Part shown: in pieces, positions 17,407-26,581 of the stretch | Numbering within the stretch: the first letter of the stretch is position 1 | Layout: each line of letters opens with the position of its first letter | DNA from: Ga0077555 sp050250755 | Lineage (GTDB): Bacteria > Pseudomonadota > Alphaproteobacteria > Rhizobiales > Hyphomicrobiaceae | Direction: 5' to 3' | DNA: 64,000 nt | Assembly (NCBI GenBank): GCA_050250755.1 | Contig: JBFWOB010000028.1 | Span: forward strand, 1 to 64,000 | Position numbers and translations under genes: made by a program | Notes under the pieces: generated by a model | What the model was told of the DNA's origin: nothing | Seen by the model: only the letters and a program-made list of their open reading frames with translations | Databases searched by the model: none

Positions 17407-18369
17407 ATGCGCTTCATCCCCAATTTCAAGGGCTTTGACTTCTTTCCGCATGATTTGCGGCTGCCCTTCATGCGATATCGCGATCTTGCTGTTGGTCTTT
17501 CGATTGTGGCGATGGTGTTGTCCTTAGGGCTCTTTTTCGTCCGTGGCCTCAACTACGGGGTCGATTTCAAAGGCGGCTCGATGATCGAGGTGCAATCGGT
17601 TTCGGGCCCGGCCGATGTCGCCGCGTTGCGAGAAAGCTTGAACAAGGCCGGCCTAGGCGGTGTGCAGATCCAGCAGTTCGGTGCTCCGACCGACGTACTC
17701 ATTCGCATCGAGGAGCAGCCGGGGGGGGAAGAAGCGCAGCAGGCGGGATTGAAAAAGGTTATCGACACGATTGGTGACAAGTATCTTCAACGGCGCGTGG
17801 AGGTTGTCGGGCCGGCAGTCTCCAGCGAACTGCGCTTCACTGGCTTCATGGCGGTGTTAGCCGGAATGGTCGCGATTGTGGCCTACGTCTGGTTCCGCTT
17901 CGAATGGCAGTTCGCGGTCGGCGCCATTGTCGCCCTGGCGCATGATGTCATTGTTACGGTTGGACTCTTCTCGCTGTTCCAGTTGGAATTTGATCTGTCG
18001 ATCGTTGCTGCGTTGCTGACGATCCTGGGATACTCGGTGAACGATACGGTCGTGGTGTCTGATCGCATCCGTGAGAACTTGCGGAAATATAAGCGAATGG
18101 ACACGGTTGAGCTTCTCGATCTCTCGATCAACGAGACGCTATCACGCACAATTCTGACCGGCGTGACGACGATTGTGGTTCTCCTTGCGTTGTATCTCTT
18201 CGGCGGTGAGGTGATCAGGAACTTCAACTTCGCCATGCTGTTTGGCGTAATCATCGGCACCTACTCTTCGATGTTCATTGCGGCTCCAATGATCAGCTAC
18301 TTTGGGGTGCCGCGAGACTCCGGCATCGCCAATGAGAAGGTGAAAGCGGCTGCCCGCAAGCCGGCATAG
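17407..18369 (+). CDS. secF: Protein translocase subunit SecF
   Basis: 320 residues from the ATG at 17407. An in-frame TTG at 17398 is possible, but its distance to the GAGAG site is only three bases. Motifs are LNYGVDFKGGSMIEV in the first periplasmic part, and VALAHDVIVTVGLFSLF and ILGYSVNDTVVVSDRIREN in the membrane part, with six hydrophobic segments overall. It partners SecD in the inner membrane for late steps of protein export. It lies about 20 bases after secD. Confidence 0.95.
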   Translation: MRFIPNFKGFDFFPHDLRLPFMRYRDLAVGLSIVAMVLSLGLFFVRGLNYGVDFKGGSMIEVQSVSGPADVAALRESLNKAGLGGVQIQQFGAPTDVLIRIEEQPGGEEAQQAGLKKVIDTIGDKYLQRRVEVVGPAVSSELRFTGFMAVLAGMVAIVAYVWFRFEWQFAVGAIVALAHDVIVTVGLFSLFQLEFDLSIVAALLTILGYSVNDTVVVSDRIRENLRKYKRMDTVELLDLSINETLSRTILTGVTTIVVLLALYLFGGEVIRNFNFAMLFGVIIGTYSSMFIAAPMISYFGVPRDSGIANEKVKAAARKPA

Positions 18370-18410
18370 CAAGGACGCGGAGCGGTACCGCGCAAGAAGG
18401 AGGCTGTTGG

Positions 18411-18809
18411 TTGGTCACTGGCCATCCACAAGCGCGCTATCCCGCGTCCGCACCGATTGATGCCTACGGAAACGGTGGCTTCAGGTTCGCGGGCATGAGC
18501 CACCGCGGATCTATTCTGTGCCTTCCCGATGCAATCGAAGCGTGGGATGTCGCCGACGCATGCGATATCTCTCCCAAGACGCTCGTACGCGTGCTCGCAC
18601 GGCGTGCTGATCTCGATCTCGTACTGCTCGGAACAGGCGAGAGTTTCGTCGTCCCATCCTCGGAAGTGCGTGCGGCATTTTTAGCGGCGGGCGTGGGCCT
18701 CGAATTCATGGCGACGGGAGCGGCGGCGCGGACATACAATATGTTGCTCGGCGAGGGCCGGCGCGTTGCTGCTGCGCTGATCGCCGTCGACCGCGCCCTG
18801 GGGACCTAA
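18411..18809 (+). CDS. Mth938-like domain protein (DUF498)
   Basis: 132 residues with the short Mth938-like fold: IDAYGNGGFRFAGMSHRGSIL, DLDLVLLGTGES and GVGLEFMATGAAARTYNMLL are typical segments. The start is a TTG at 18411 with a strong AAGGAGG seven bases upstream. The human relative AAMDC/NDUFAF3-like proteins have been linked to respiratory complex I assembly; the bacterial role is unclear. Placement directly after secF is common in alphaproteobacteria as I remember it. Confidence 0.85.
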   Translation: MVTGHPQARYPASAPIDAYGNGGFRFAGMSHRGSILCLPDAIEAWDVADACDISPKTLVRVLARRADLDLVLLGTGESFVVPSSEVRAAFLAAGVGLEFMATGAAARTYNMLLGEGRRVAAALIAVDRALGT

Positions 18810-18858
18810 TGACTGAGCCGCGACACCGCATACGCACGCCGGTCCGACGGAGAACGGC

Positions 18859-19458
18859 ATGAAGGCGTTTCTTGCCGATCCCGCGCGTGCGTTCTGGCTC
18901 GGATGTGGATTTGCCGCGCTTGGTCTCGCTTATTGGGTGGCCGATGGTAGTGGCGACGATCTTGGACTCGTGTCGTTCGTGATCCGTCTCATTCATGTTG
19001 GCGCGGCGATGTTGTGGGTCGGCATGATCTGGTTCGTGAACTTCATCCAGCTCGTTGCCCTGCGCGATGCCGACGATACGGCACGGGATGCTTTGTTGAT
19101 CCACATCGTGCCGCGCGTGACGGCTCTGCTCAGCATCGCCTCGCATATTGTGGTGGCAAGCGGGGTGGGGCTTCTTTTGACGACTGGCTATCTCTTCGAT
19201 CGATGGGTATTTCCGTCGTCCGTCTACATTCCCTCACCCCGGGCGCTGATGCTCTGGATTGGAGCGTTCGCGGGCTTGGCCATGTGGGGGCTGGTGCATG
19301 CTGTTATCCGGCCCGGTCTGGCGACCATTCTGGATCGGGGCGAAGGCCAGGCGAACGTCGCGGAAGCGCGTGGGCGAGTGCTGATGGCAGCTCGGATCAA
19401 CCTCGTTCTGGCCATTCCAGTTACGTTCGCGATGATCGCTGCGGCACATCTGTACTGA
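18859..19458 (+). CDS. Integral membrane protein resembling the urate hydroxylase PuuD membrane domain
   Basis: 199 residues with five likely membrane helices. The segment RLIHVGAAMLWVGMIWFVNFIQ has the His and Trp-Gly pattern of a PuuD/CopD-like heme- or metal-binding membrane domain, and further His residues occur (HIVPRV, SHIVVA, LVHAVIRP). There is no attached cytochrome c domain as in full PuuD proteins. It overlaps the next gene by ATGA-type overlap (stop at 19456-19458, start at 19458) and is part of the secDF operon. Function is uncertain. Confidence 0.65.
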   Translation: MKAFLADPARAFWLGCGFAALGLAYWVADGSGDDLGLVSFVIRLIHVGAAMLWVGMIWFVNFIQLVALRDADDTARDALLIHIVPRVTALLSIASHIVVASGVGLLLTTGYLFDRWVFPSSVYIPSPRALMLWIGAFAGLAMWGLVHAVIRPGLATILDRGEGQANVAEARGRVLMAARINLVLAIPVTFAMIAAAHLY

Positions 19459-20333
19459 TGCGCACCAAGTGGACAGCCGCCGGTCGGCAGGAGGTCTCGA
19501 CTGAGGTCCGAGACGCGGCGATGCGATATGAGCCCGATCGCTATATCGCTGCGACGCTCGCCCCTCCGAACGTGAGACCGACGCTCGCGGCGATCGCAGC
19601 GTTTGCGGCCGAGATCGCGCGTATTCCTTCGCTTGTGAGCGAACCTCTACTGGGCGAGATCCGGCTGCAATGGTGGCACGATGCGCTCGCCGAGGGGCGG
19701 CGGGGGCGCTTGAGCGGGCATCCGGTCGCCGATGCTCTCATCGCTGCCGCCAATCAGTGCAATTTACCTAGCGATCTTCTCGATGCAGTCGTGGATGCGC
19801 GAGAACTCGATCTTGCGGGCGGTATGCCGCAGGATGATGCGGGGCTCGAGGCCTATCTCAAGGCGAGCGAGGGCGATGTCTTCCTGCTCAGCTTTTGCGC
19901 TCTCGGTGGCGAACGGCGCGATGTCGAAGACGTCGCGCGTCTTGCCGGGTACGCGTATGGCATTTCGCGAGCGCTTTGCCGCCTGCCGATTCTGCTTCAC
20001 AACGGTGGCATGATCTTGCCGGCGGATCGGTTGAAGCGGGCTGGCATCGATCCGGCGCAACTTGCATCTCAACCGGTTCCGCAGCCCGTCAATGACGCCG
20101 TCCGTCGCGTCGCAAACGAGATGCAAGGGGAGGCCTTGAAGGCCCTGGCTCGCGCTCGCGCCCAGGCCGTCCGGCTTGATGCGCGGTTGCGGCCGGTGCT
20201 GCTGCCGTTGGCCATGGTCGGGCCATATTTTCAGGTTCAGAGCAACCGACGGATACTTATCGAACCGGCCGAGATCTCGCCGGTGAGGCGTGTGGTACGC
20301 ATCGGGCTCGCGCATTTGACGGGTCGGGTTTGA
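19458..20333 (+). CDS. Phytoene/squalene synthase family protein (NDUFAF6-like)
   Basis: 291 residues with an all-helical isoprenoid-synthase-like fold (RYIAATLAPPNVRPTL, EIRLQWWHDAL, YAYGISRALCRLP). The Asp-rich metal motifs needed for prenyl condensation are missing: the first helix reads WWHDAL and the second AYGISRAL rather than D-x-x-x-D. That places it near NDUFAF6, a complex I assembly factor, rather than among true squalene synthases. The ATG overlaps the stop codon of the membrane protein gene, so the two are coupled. Together with the Mth938-like gene this could be a complex I assembly group, which is inference. Confidence 0.8.
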   Translation: MRTKWTAAGRQEVSTEVRDAAMRYEPDRYIAATLAPPNVRPTLAAIAAFAAEIARIPSLVSEPLLGEIRLQWWHDALAEGRRGRLSGHPVADALIAAANQCNLPSDLLDAVVDARELDLAGGMPQDDAGLEAYLKASEGDVFLLSFCALGGERRDVEDVARLAGYAYGISRALCRLPILLHNGGMILPADRLKRAGIDPAQLASQPVPQPVNDAVRRVANEMQGEALKALARARAQAVRLDARLRPVLLPLAMVGPYFQVQSNRRILIEPAEISPVRRVVRIGLAHLTGRV

Positions 20334-20348
20334 TCCTGCGGGGGTGAC

Positions 20349-22256
20349 ATGAACAGCCGATCTCGTGCGACTGCCGCGGCCGCGCTTGGGATTGTCGCGG
20401 TCGTCCTTGGGCTTATGGTTTCGCGACCAGCATTTGCCGACGAACCTCGGATTCAATGGCAGCTCGAGAATCCGTTTCGCTTCTTCACCGACCCCAAACT
20501 TACGGAAACCCATCGCGCCACCTACGAGGCCTTGAGTGACGATGAGCGGCGACAGCCTGTGCTCGCGGCAGAACGAGCGCTTGCGGAGCGGCACTCCAGC
20601 GATGGGTGGGCCGCGACAATGCTGGACCAGACGTGCTGGGATCCGCGAGCCAATCGTCATCGCTGCCGGAGCGAACCGGACTACCTCAATCCCAAATCAC
20701 ATCGCATCGTGGCGTCGCTTGCCGGCGTTTCTGATTTGGCGACAGTCGACTGCACGTGGTTGACGGCACCCCACGGCGAGCGAGGAACCGGCCTGACGGT
20801 ACCGTGCGACGTACCGGTGAAGCTCGAAATTCCATACCCCGATGGTGCCGGTGTGAGCGTCGAAATCGGCGGCCAGACAATTGCCCGGTCCGATATCCGG
20901 ATCGAGGACGTTCTGGTGGTCGGGATGGGTGATAGTTTTGGGTCGGGCGAAGGCAATCCCGATGTGCCGGTCCGTTTTTCACGCGAACGCTCGGCGGACT
21001 ATGGTGACGCTGCGAAAGAACCGCTGCTCGCCGGCTATCCGGCCCGTATGGGCGCGTGGCGCGTGATCGGAGACGCCGCGTTCATCGATGCGAACCCGCG
21101 CTGGCTCGATCAGGCGTGCCATCGCTCGCTCTATTCGCACCAGCTTCGCGTTGCATTGCAACTGGCGGTCGAGCAGCCGCAAAGGGCCGTTACATTCGTG
21201 AGTTTCGCGTGCTCTGGGGCGGAGATCGTACGCGGGCTCTTCCTACGGTACAGCGGTCACGAATGGGTTCCGACGCCGCCGGACCTTTCCCAGATCTCCG
21301 CCGTTGCGCAGGAGCAGTGTGGCGGTCGGCGAGCACCTTCGTATGACCTGCCCGAAGCCTATCATATGCAAGGCAAAGTTCCAGATCTGCAGGGCGGCCT
21401 TGTGCTGAGGAAGTGTGACACCGATCACGCCAGAAAGATCGACCTGCTGCTCGTCTCGATCGGTGGGAACGATATCGGTTTCTCGCGCCTGCTGGCCAAC
21501 GCTGTGCTCTCGGACGAATCCACTCTCCGGAAGCTTGGTGGCTGGATTGGCCAAGTGCACGGATACCGCGAGGCACAGATCCAGCTCAACGCACTCGAAG
21601 ATCGCTACAAGGCGTTGAACCGTGCTGTGCACAACATTCTGCATATTCCGTGGAAGCAATCGGACCGTGTGATGTTGGTGTCGTATCCGTCACTGACGCT
21701 TCTGGACGATGGGCGCGCAGTGTGTCCGGACAGTCGGGCGGGGATGACCGTATCGAGCGAATTTGGACTTTCCGAGCGCAAGGCGCGCGATGCCATGCAG
21801 GCTGCCGACCAACTCGACCGGATCATGCAGCGGACCAGTCAGGCGAACGGATGGAGTTTCGTCAGCGCGCATCGCTCCCAATTCAACGGCCGGAGTATCT
21901 GCGCCGGTTGGATCGAGGATTCGATTTCGACCGCGGACGATTTACGGCTTCCGCGTCGCATCAAGGGGCAATGGGTGCCTTATAATCCAGCCAACTACCG
22001 CCCTTACGCCTCGCGTCAACGGTGGTTCAGGACACCGAACGACGCCTTTCTGACGGCGAACTTCCACGTCAGCCAGTCGCTTCTGCAAAAGGCTCTACCG
22101 GCCAAGACCATGAACTGGTTCCAGGTGCTGCTGGCAAGTCTGTACTCCGGAGCGTTCCATCCCACCGCCGAGGGGCAGGCTGCGATTGCCGATGCCGTCG
22201 TCGTCGAAGCGCGGAGGGTCCTGGCGCGATATTCCGAGGGCGGAGCTACTCGCTAA
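20349..22256 (+). CDS. Exported SGNH/GDSL-type hydrolase
   Basis: 635 residues with a signal peptide (about 1-30, ending SRPAFA). The lipase-type blocks are VGMGDSFGSGEGN with nucleophile Ser196, a SFACSGAEI block, SIGGNDIGFS, and FHPTAEGQ with His604 at the end. The Asp usually three residues before the catalytic His is replaced by Gly, so the enzyme probably uses a Ser-His dyad. An extra N-terminal domain of about 160 residues precedes the hydrolase core. It should act on an ester in the periplasm or outside. It starts 15 bases after the secDF follower genes. Confidence 0.82.
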   Translation: MNSRSRATAAAALGIVAVVLGLMVSRPAFADEPRIQWQLENPFRFFTDPKLTETHRATYEALSDDERRQPVLAAERALAERHSSDGWAATMLDQTCWDPRANRHRCRSEPDYLNPKSHRIVASLAGVSDLATVDCTWLTAPHGERGTGLTVPCDVPVKLEIPYPDGAGVSVEIGGQTIARSDIRIEDVLVVGMGDSFGSGEGNPDVPVRFSRERSADYGDAAKEPLLAGYPARMGAWRVIGDAAFIDANPRWLDQACHRSLYSHQLRVALQLAVEQPQRAVTFVSFACSGAEIVRGLFLRYSGHEWVPTPPDLSQISAVAQEQCGGRRAPSYDLPEAYHMQGKVPDLQGGLVLRKCDTDHARKIDLLLVSIGGNDIGFSRLLANAVLSDESTLRKLGGWIGQVHGYREAQIQLNALEDRYKALNRAVHNILHIPWKQSDRVMLVSYPSLTLLDDGRAVCPDSRAGMTVSSEFGLSERKARDAMQAADQLDRIMQRTSQANGWSFVSAHRSQFNGRSICAGWIEDSISTADDLRLPRRIKGQWVPYNPANYRPYASRQRWFRTPNDAFLTANFHVSQSLLQKALPAKTMNWFQVLLASLYSGAFHPTAEGQAAIADAVVVEARRVLARYSEGGATR

Positions 22257-22346
22257 CCGCCGTTTTACGCAATCTGATGGCGCTTGCGTGTCGTTTTGTG
22301 TGCGGTCACTCTTTGTATCCGTCGCGTTCACGCAAGGTATTGCTCC

Positions 22347-22994
22347 ATGGCCCTTGAAGTCGTCGGTGCCGGTTTTGGGCGAACTGGCACGAATTCGCTG
22401 AAACTTGCCCTCGAGATGCTCGGATTCGGCCCTTGTCATCATATGTTCGAGGTGCGCGATAGGCCCGAGCAAGTGGCATTCTGGACGGCGGCTGCGCGCG
22501 GCGAGCGAACCGACTGGGATACGGTGTTCGATGGCTTCAAGGCGACGGTCGACTGGCCCTCGGCCTATTTCTGGAAACCCATCGCAGCTCATTATACGAA
22601 TGCGAAGGTCATTCTCTCGGTCCGGCCGGTGGAGACGTGGGTGACGTCGATCCATTCGACCATTCATCAGAGCTTGAAGCGCCGTATGGAGCGGCCAACC
22701 GAACTCCTTCGAGCGCAAGGTGAGATGGCCTATGACATCATCGAGCGCCGTACGTTCGGCGACCGGCTCAGCGACGCGGATCATGCCGCGGCGGTGTTTC
22801 GAGCTCATGCCGCCGAAGTGAAAGCCACGATCGCATCTGAGCGGTTGCTCATTTATGACGTAGTGGAAGGCTGGGAACCGCTTTGTCGGCATTTGGGTGT
22901 GTCAGTGCCGAGCGTGCCGTTCCCGCGCACCAACTCGACCCAGGAGTTTCGTGCGCGAGCGGCAGCCCGAGATAAGGGAGTAGCCTCGCGCTGA
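22347..22994 (+). CDS. Sulfotransferase family protein
   Basis: 215 residues. The N-terminal GAGFGRTGTNSLKLAL is a PAPS 5'-phosphosulfate-binding loop and VILSVRPVETWVTSI fits the 3'-phosphate-binding segment. Related alphaproteobacterial proteins are annotated as sulfotransferase or P-loop NTPase family; the acceptor is unknown. The ATG at 22347 is chosen because the P-loop then starts at the usual position near residue 7; a longer frame upstream adds no motif. It is monocistronic, about 90 bases after the SGNH hydrolase gene. Confidence 0.8.
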   Translation: MALEVVGAGFGRTGTNSLKLALEMLGFGPCHHMFEVRDRPEQVAFWTAAARGERTDWDTVFDGFKATVDWPSAYFWKPIAAHYTNAKVILSVRPVETWVTSIHSTIHQSLKRRMERPTELLRAQGEMAYDIIERRTFGDRLSDADHAAAVFRAHAAEVKATIASERLLIYDVVEGWEPLCRHLGVSVPSVPFPRTNSTQEFRARAAARDKGVASR

Positions 22995-23079
22995 CGGCGT
23001 TGGCCTCTGTCGATCCAGCAGTAGCGGGCGAGCGCGATCTCGCTGCTTGCTTGCTCGCGCCCGCCCAAGTCCTTGACGC

Positions 23080-24180
23080 CTATAATGCCTTGAAGTCTAT
23101 GACGCTGCGCACGACTTTACCGGCCTTCATGTTGGCAAAGCCGTCGTTGATCTCATCGAGCAAGATATGTGCTGAGACGAAATCATCGAGATGTAGTTTG
23201 CCACGGCGGTAGAAGTCGATTAGGCGCGGCATGTCGGTGCGGAAATGGTTCGAGCCCATCGACGAGCCCTGGACTTTCTTCTCGCGAAGGAAGTCGGCGC
23301 CGTGCAACTCGATATTCTGTCCGAAGGGAACCATCCCGACAATGGTGGCCGTACCGCCATGGCGCAGCACCTTGAAGCATTGCTCGGCGGTGAGTTTGAG
23401 ACCCAGGCACTCGATGGCGTGATGGACGCCGTCGGACGCCTTGCCGCCGAGGGCGGCGCGGATGCGCTCGACAGGATCGCCGTCGCGTGGGTTGATGAGA
23501 TCAGTGGCGCCGATTTTTGCCGCGAGCTGCAATTTGACCGGGTTCGTATCGACGGCAAAGATTCGGCCCGCGCCGGCGACAGCGGCGCCGTTGAGAGCGG
23601 CCATGCCGACGCCGCCGCAACCGAAGATCGCCACTGTCTCGCCTGGGGCGACCTTAGCCGTGTTCACGGCGGCACCGAAGCCGGTGATTACGCCGCAACC
23701 AATCAACGCGGCCCGGTCGAGCGGGAAATCCTTATCGATTTTCACGATGGCGTGCTCATGGACGAGCATCATCTCGGCGTAGCCCGAGAGGTTCGTGAAC
23801 GTGTGGATCGTTTGGCCATCCTTCGACAGCCGCCGCGCCTCGCCGGGTAGCATCTTTACGCTGGTATCGGTGCAGATCACGGGTCGGCCCGACGTGCAGT
23901 TCTCACATTCGCCGCAGAATACGGAGAGGCAGGTGATGACGTGATCTCCCTTCCGCACATAACGCACCTCAGAGCCAACCTCCTCGACGACGCCCGCAGA
24001 TTCGTGGCCCAGCACGACCGGCATCGGATGCGGATAAAGCCCTTCGATGAAGTGCAAGTCGGAGTGACAGAGACCCGCAAAGGCCGTGCGAATGAGGACC
24101 TCATGGGGACCTGGCTTCTTGACGTCGATATTCTCGATGGCGAGAGGTTTATTGACCTCATACAAGACGGCGGCTCGCAT
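23080..24180 (-). CDS. Zinc-dependent alcohol dehydrogenase (class III-like)
   Basis: 366 residues. Catalytic zinc ligands are Cys38 (GLCHSD) and His59-Glu60 (LGHESAG); four structural-zinc cysteines are at 89, 92, 95 and 103 (FCGECENC and ICT). The cofactor fold shows FGCGGVGMAAL. It looks like the NAD- or NDMA-dependent alcohol/formaldehyde-type dehydrogenases and so oxidises a primary alcohol or a thiol adduct. The promoter region shared with gpmI contains a near-perfect FNR box (24264-24277), so low-oxygen control is possible. Confidence 0.88.
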   Translation of the reverse strand: MRAAVLYEVNKPLAIENIDVKKPGPHEVLIRTAFAGLCHSDLHFIEGLYPHPMPVVLGHESAGVVEEVGSEVRYVRKGDHVITCLSVFCGECENCTSGRPVICTDTSVKMLPGEARRLSKDGQTIHTFTNLSGYAEMMLVHEHAIVKIDKDFPLDRAALIGCGVITGFGAAVNTAKVAPGETVAIFGCGGVGMAALNGAAVAGAGRIFAVDTNPVKLQLAAKIGATDLINPRDGDPVERIRAALGGKASDGVHHAIECLGLKLTAEQCFKVLRHGGTATIVGMVPFGQNIELHGADFLREKKVQGSSMGSNHFRTDMPRLIDFYRRGKLHLDDFVSAHILLDEINDGFANMKAGKVVRSVIDFKAL

Positions 24181-24263
24181 GGACGTCTCCCAGTCGTGTT
24201 ATTTGACAGGCTCAGAGTAGGCGAGTTCGGGGTGGGTGGGGAAGTCCAGAACCCGGGATGCAC

Positions 24264-24277
24264 TTGATCCCGATCAG
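24264..24277. promoter_or_regulatory. Near-consensus FNR/FixK box
   Basis: TTGATCCCGATCAG matches TTGAT-N4-ATCAA except for the last base. It lies 84 bases upstream of the alcohol dehydrogenase start and 117 bases upstream of the gpmI start, in the divergent region between them. An FnrL-type regulator is encoded in the same window. Confidence 0.45.
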
Positions 24278-24393
24278 GCATTCACCCTACCAGCCCGACG
24301 AAGTGGCTTCTTGTCTCGCCGGGCTTGCAATGGCGACTGTGTTCGCCTTTCTCTCAGGGCAAGCGCATCAATCGACACTGAAGGATGGCCTGG

Positions 24394-25908
24394 ATGGCAC
24401 CTCGTCCCGTAATGCTCGTGGTTCTCGATGGTTGGGGCTGGCGCGAAGAGAAGGCCGACAATGCCGTGCGGCAGGCGCGCACCCCGAACTTCGAGCGGCT
24501 ATGGGCAGCGGGGCCCCGCGCTTTCCTCAAAACGTCCGGGCTCGATGTCGGTCTGCCACGGGGGCAGATGGGCAATTCGGAAGTTGGACACCTGAATATC
24601 GGGGCCGGCCGGGTAGTGATGCAGGATCTGCCGCGGATTGATCAGGCGGTCGACGACGGCATGCTGGGCAGGGTGATCGACGCGAGCGGCCTCGTCGAGC
24701 AGGTGAAAGCAGCCAGTGGCACGTGCCACATCATGGGACTGATGTCGCCCGGTGGCGTGCATTCGCATCAGGCGCATGCAGCCGCGGTGGCAAAGCTGCT
24801 CGTCGCCCGCGGGGTGCGGGCCGTCGTGCATGCCTTTACCGACGGGCGCGATACGCCGCCGCAATCGGCCGCCGAGGATATGCGCCGTCTGGCGGCTGAT
24901 CTGCCTGCCGAAACCCCGATTGTCACCGTGATCGGGCGATACTTCGCCATGGACCGAGACAAGCGCTGGGATCGTGTCGAGAAAGCTTACAACTTGATTG
25001 TGGACGGAGCCGGCGCGCCCCACGCGACCGCGTCCGAGGCCGTCGAAGCAAGCTACGCCGAAGGCAAGTTCGATGAGTTCGCTGCTCCCGCAGTGATCGG
25101 CGATTATCAGGGAATGAAAGACGGCGACGCCATTCTCTCCATCAATTTCCGCTCGGACCGCATGCGCGAAATCCTGGCGGCACTCCTGATTCCGGACTTC
25201 GACGGGTTTGCCCGCAAGCGTGTTGTCCGCATTTCGGCCGCGGCCGGCATGGCGTCCTATGGCGACGCACTCGATCCCTATTGCGCAACCTTGTTTCCGC
25301 GCCAGGAGCTGGCGATGGGCATGGGAGAGACCGTGTCAAAGGCGGGCCGGACGCAAGTGCGGATGGCCGAGACCGAGAAATATCCGCACGTGACGTTCTT
25401 CTTCTCCGGGGGGCGCGAAGAGCCCTATCCGGGCGAGGACCGCATGCTTGTGCCGTCGCCAAAGGTCGCGACGTACGATCTGAAGCCTGAGATGTCAGCG
25501 CCGGAGCTGACGGACAAGGCCGTCGCAGCAATTGAATCCGGCAAGTATGACTTCGTCGTCCTCAACTTCGCAAACCCAGACATGGTCGGGCATACGGGCA
25601 GTCTCGAAGCTGCGATCAAGGCTGTCGAGACCGTCGACTCGGGGCTGGGCCGCATCGCCGATGCTATCACGGCGGCCGGTGGTGCGCTGCTGGTCACTGC
25701 GGACCACGGAAATTGTGAGCTGATGCGTGATCCCGAGACCGGGGGGCCGCATACGGCGCATACAACGAACGTCGTGCCCGTTATGTTGACAGGGGTTGCG
25801 GGCGCGCATTTGCACGACGGTCGCCTGGGCGACATCGCTCCGACGCTCTTGGCGTTGATGGGGATCTCTCAGCCGAAAAAAATGAAAGGACGCTCACTTC
25901 TCGATTGA
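24394..25908 (+). CDS. gpmI: 2,3-bisphosphoglycerate-independent phosphoglycerate mutase
   Basis: 504 residues, normal for iPGM. It interconverts 3- and 2-phosphoglycerate in glycolysis using two Mn2+ ions. Motifs are VVLDGWGWRE with metal-binding Asp12, GQMGNSEVGHLNIGAGR with phospho-serine nucleophile Ser62, FTDGRDTPP, NFRSDRMRE, and VTADHGNCE with HTAHT near the C-terminus. The ATG at 24394 is preferred over one nine bases upstream because AAGG sits nine bases before it and is adjacent to the other. Confidence 0.95.
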   Translation: MAPRPVMLVVLDGWGWREEKADNAVRQARTPNFERLWAAGPRAFLKTSGLDVGLPRGQMGNSEVGHLNIGAGRVVMQDLPRIDQAVDDGMLGRVIDASGLVEQVKAASGTCHIMGLMSPGGVHSHQAHAAAVAKLLVARGVRAVVHAFTDGRDTPPQSAAEDMRRLAADLPAETPIVTVIGRYFAMDRDKRWDRVEKAYNLIVDGAGAPHATASEAVEASYAEGKFDEFAAPAVIGDYQGMKDGDAILSINFRSDRMREILAALLIPDFDGFARKRVVRISAAAGMASYGDALDPYCATLFPRQELAMGMGETVSKAGRTQVRMAETEKYPHVTFFFSGGREEPYPGEDRMLVPSPKVATYDLKPEMSAPELTDKAVAAIESGKYDFVVLNFANPDMVGHTGSLEAAIKAVETVDSGLGRIADAITAAGGALLVTADHGNCELMRDPETGGPHTAHTTNVVPVMLTGVAGAHLHDGRLGDIAPTLLALMGISQPKKMKGRSLLD

Positions 25909-25950
25909 GTGGGAGGGTTGCTGTCGTCGAGCGGAACGCACTTTGTGCTC

Positions 25951-26409
25951 TCAGCCACGCTCGGTGTCGGCGAGCTTCGCGAGCATTTGCTCGATGGCCT
26001 GAACGAATTCGTCCTTGCCTCCCGGCAAGCCGGGTATCCGCGAGACTTCGCGACCCTGGGTGTCGACCAGAACGAACGTGGGCGTTCCGGTGACCCGGCG
26101 CGCGAGGCGATAGCCCGCCGTTCGTTGCTGCGAGACGTCGACGTAGCGGAGTGGCGCCCGGTTCTCGAGCGGAGATTTCTCGTAAGCCGGAGCTACGTGC
26201 TGGCGGAAGCGCAAGCACCACCCGCACGATTGGCTTTCAAAGACGACAAGTTGAGGCCGGTCGAACGAAAGCGTAGTCTCTCGCCGCGCCTCTGGCGTTG
26301 GATTTAGCAGGGCAAGCGCCGTCGCGAGAACTGCGAACAGCACACACAGCGCGGCTGCGGCCTTAAACATCCATGGCGGTGTGGTGCCCTCTTCGTCCAA
26401 GCCCATCAC
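25951..26409 (-). CDS. Membrane-anchored thioredoxin-fold protein
   Basis: 152 residues. One N-terminal membrane helix (about 15-35) is followed by a thioredoxin fold with the redox pair Cys62-Gly-Trp-Cys65 (FESQSCGWCLRF) and the cis-proline segment VTGTPTFVLVD. The domain should face the periplasm and act as a thiol-disulfide reductase. It converges on gpmI with a gap of about 40 bases. The partner is unknown; there is no DsbD or cytochrome c maturation gene nearby. Confidence 0.85.
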   Translation of the reverse strand: MMGLDEEGTTPPWMFKAAAALCVLFAVLATALALLNPTPEARRETTLSFDRPQLVVFESQSCGWCLRFRQHVAPAYEKSPLENRAPLRYVDVSQQRTAGYRLARRVTGTPTFVLVDTQGREVSRIPGLPGGKDEFVQAIEQMLAKLADTERG

Positions 26410-26581
26410 TTTCCTCTCCGCCCGGATCTTGCCGAGTAGTTACGAGCGACGATCCTAGTCGGGAAAGCCTGCGTAATCGCTTCGCCACGAGATTTCATCG
26501 AAGGAAAGTTAACATAGGTCTTTTGTGTCGAGCGCAGCTCGGGCAGCGCGAGACGATCTCGCGGCCCGAGCTGCCATTGGT

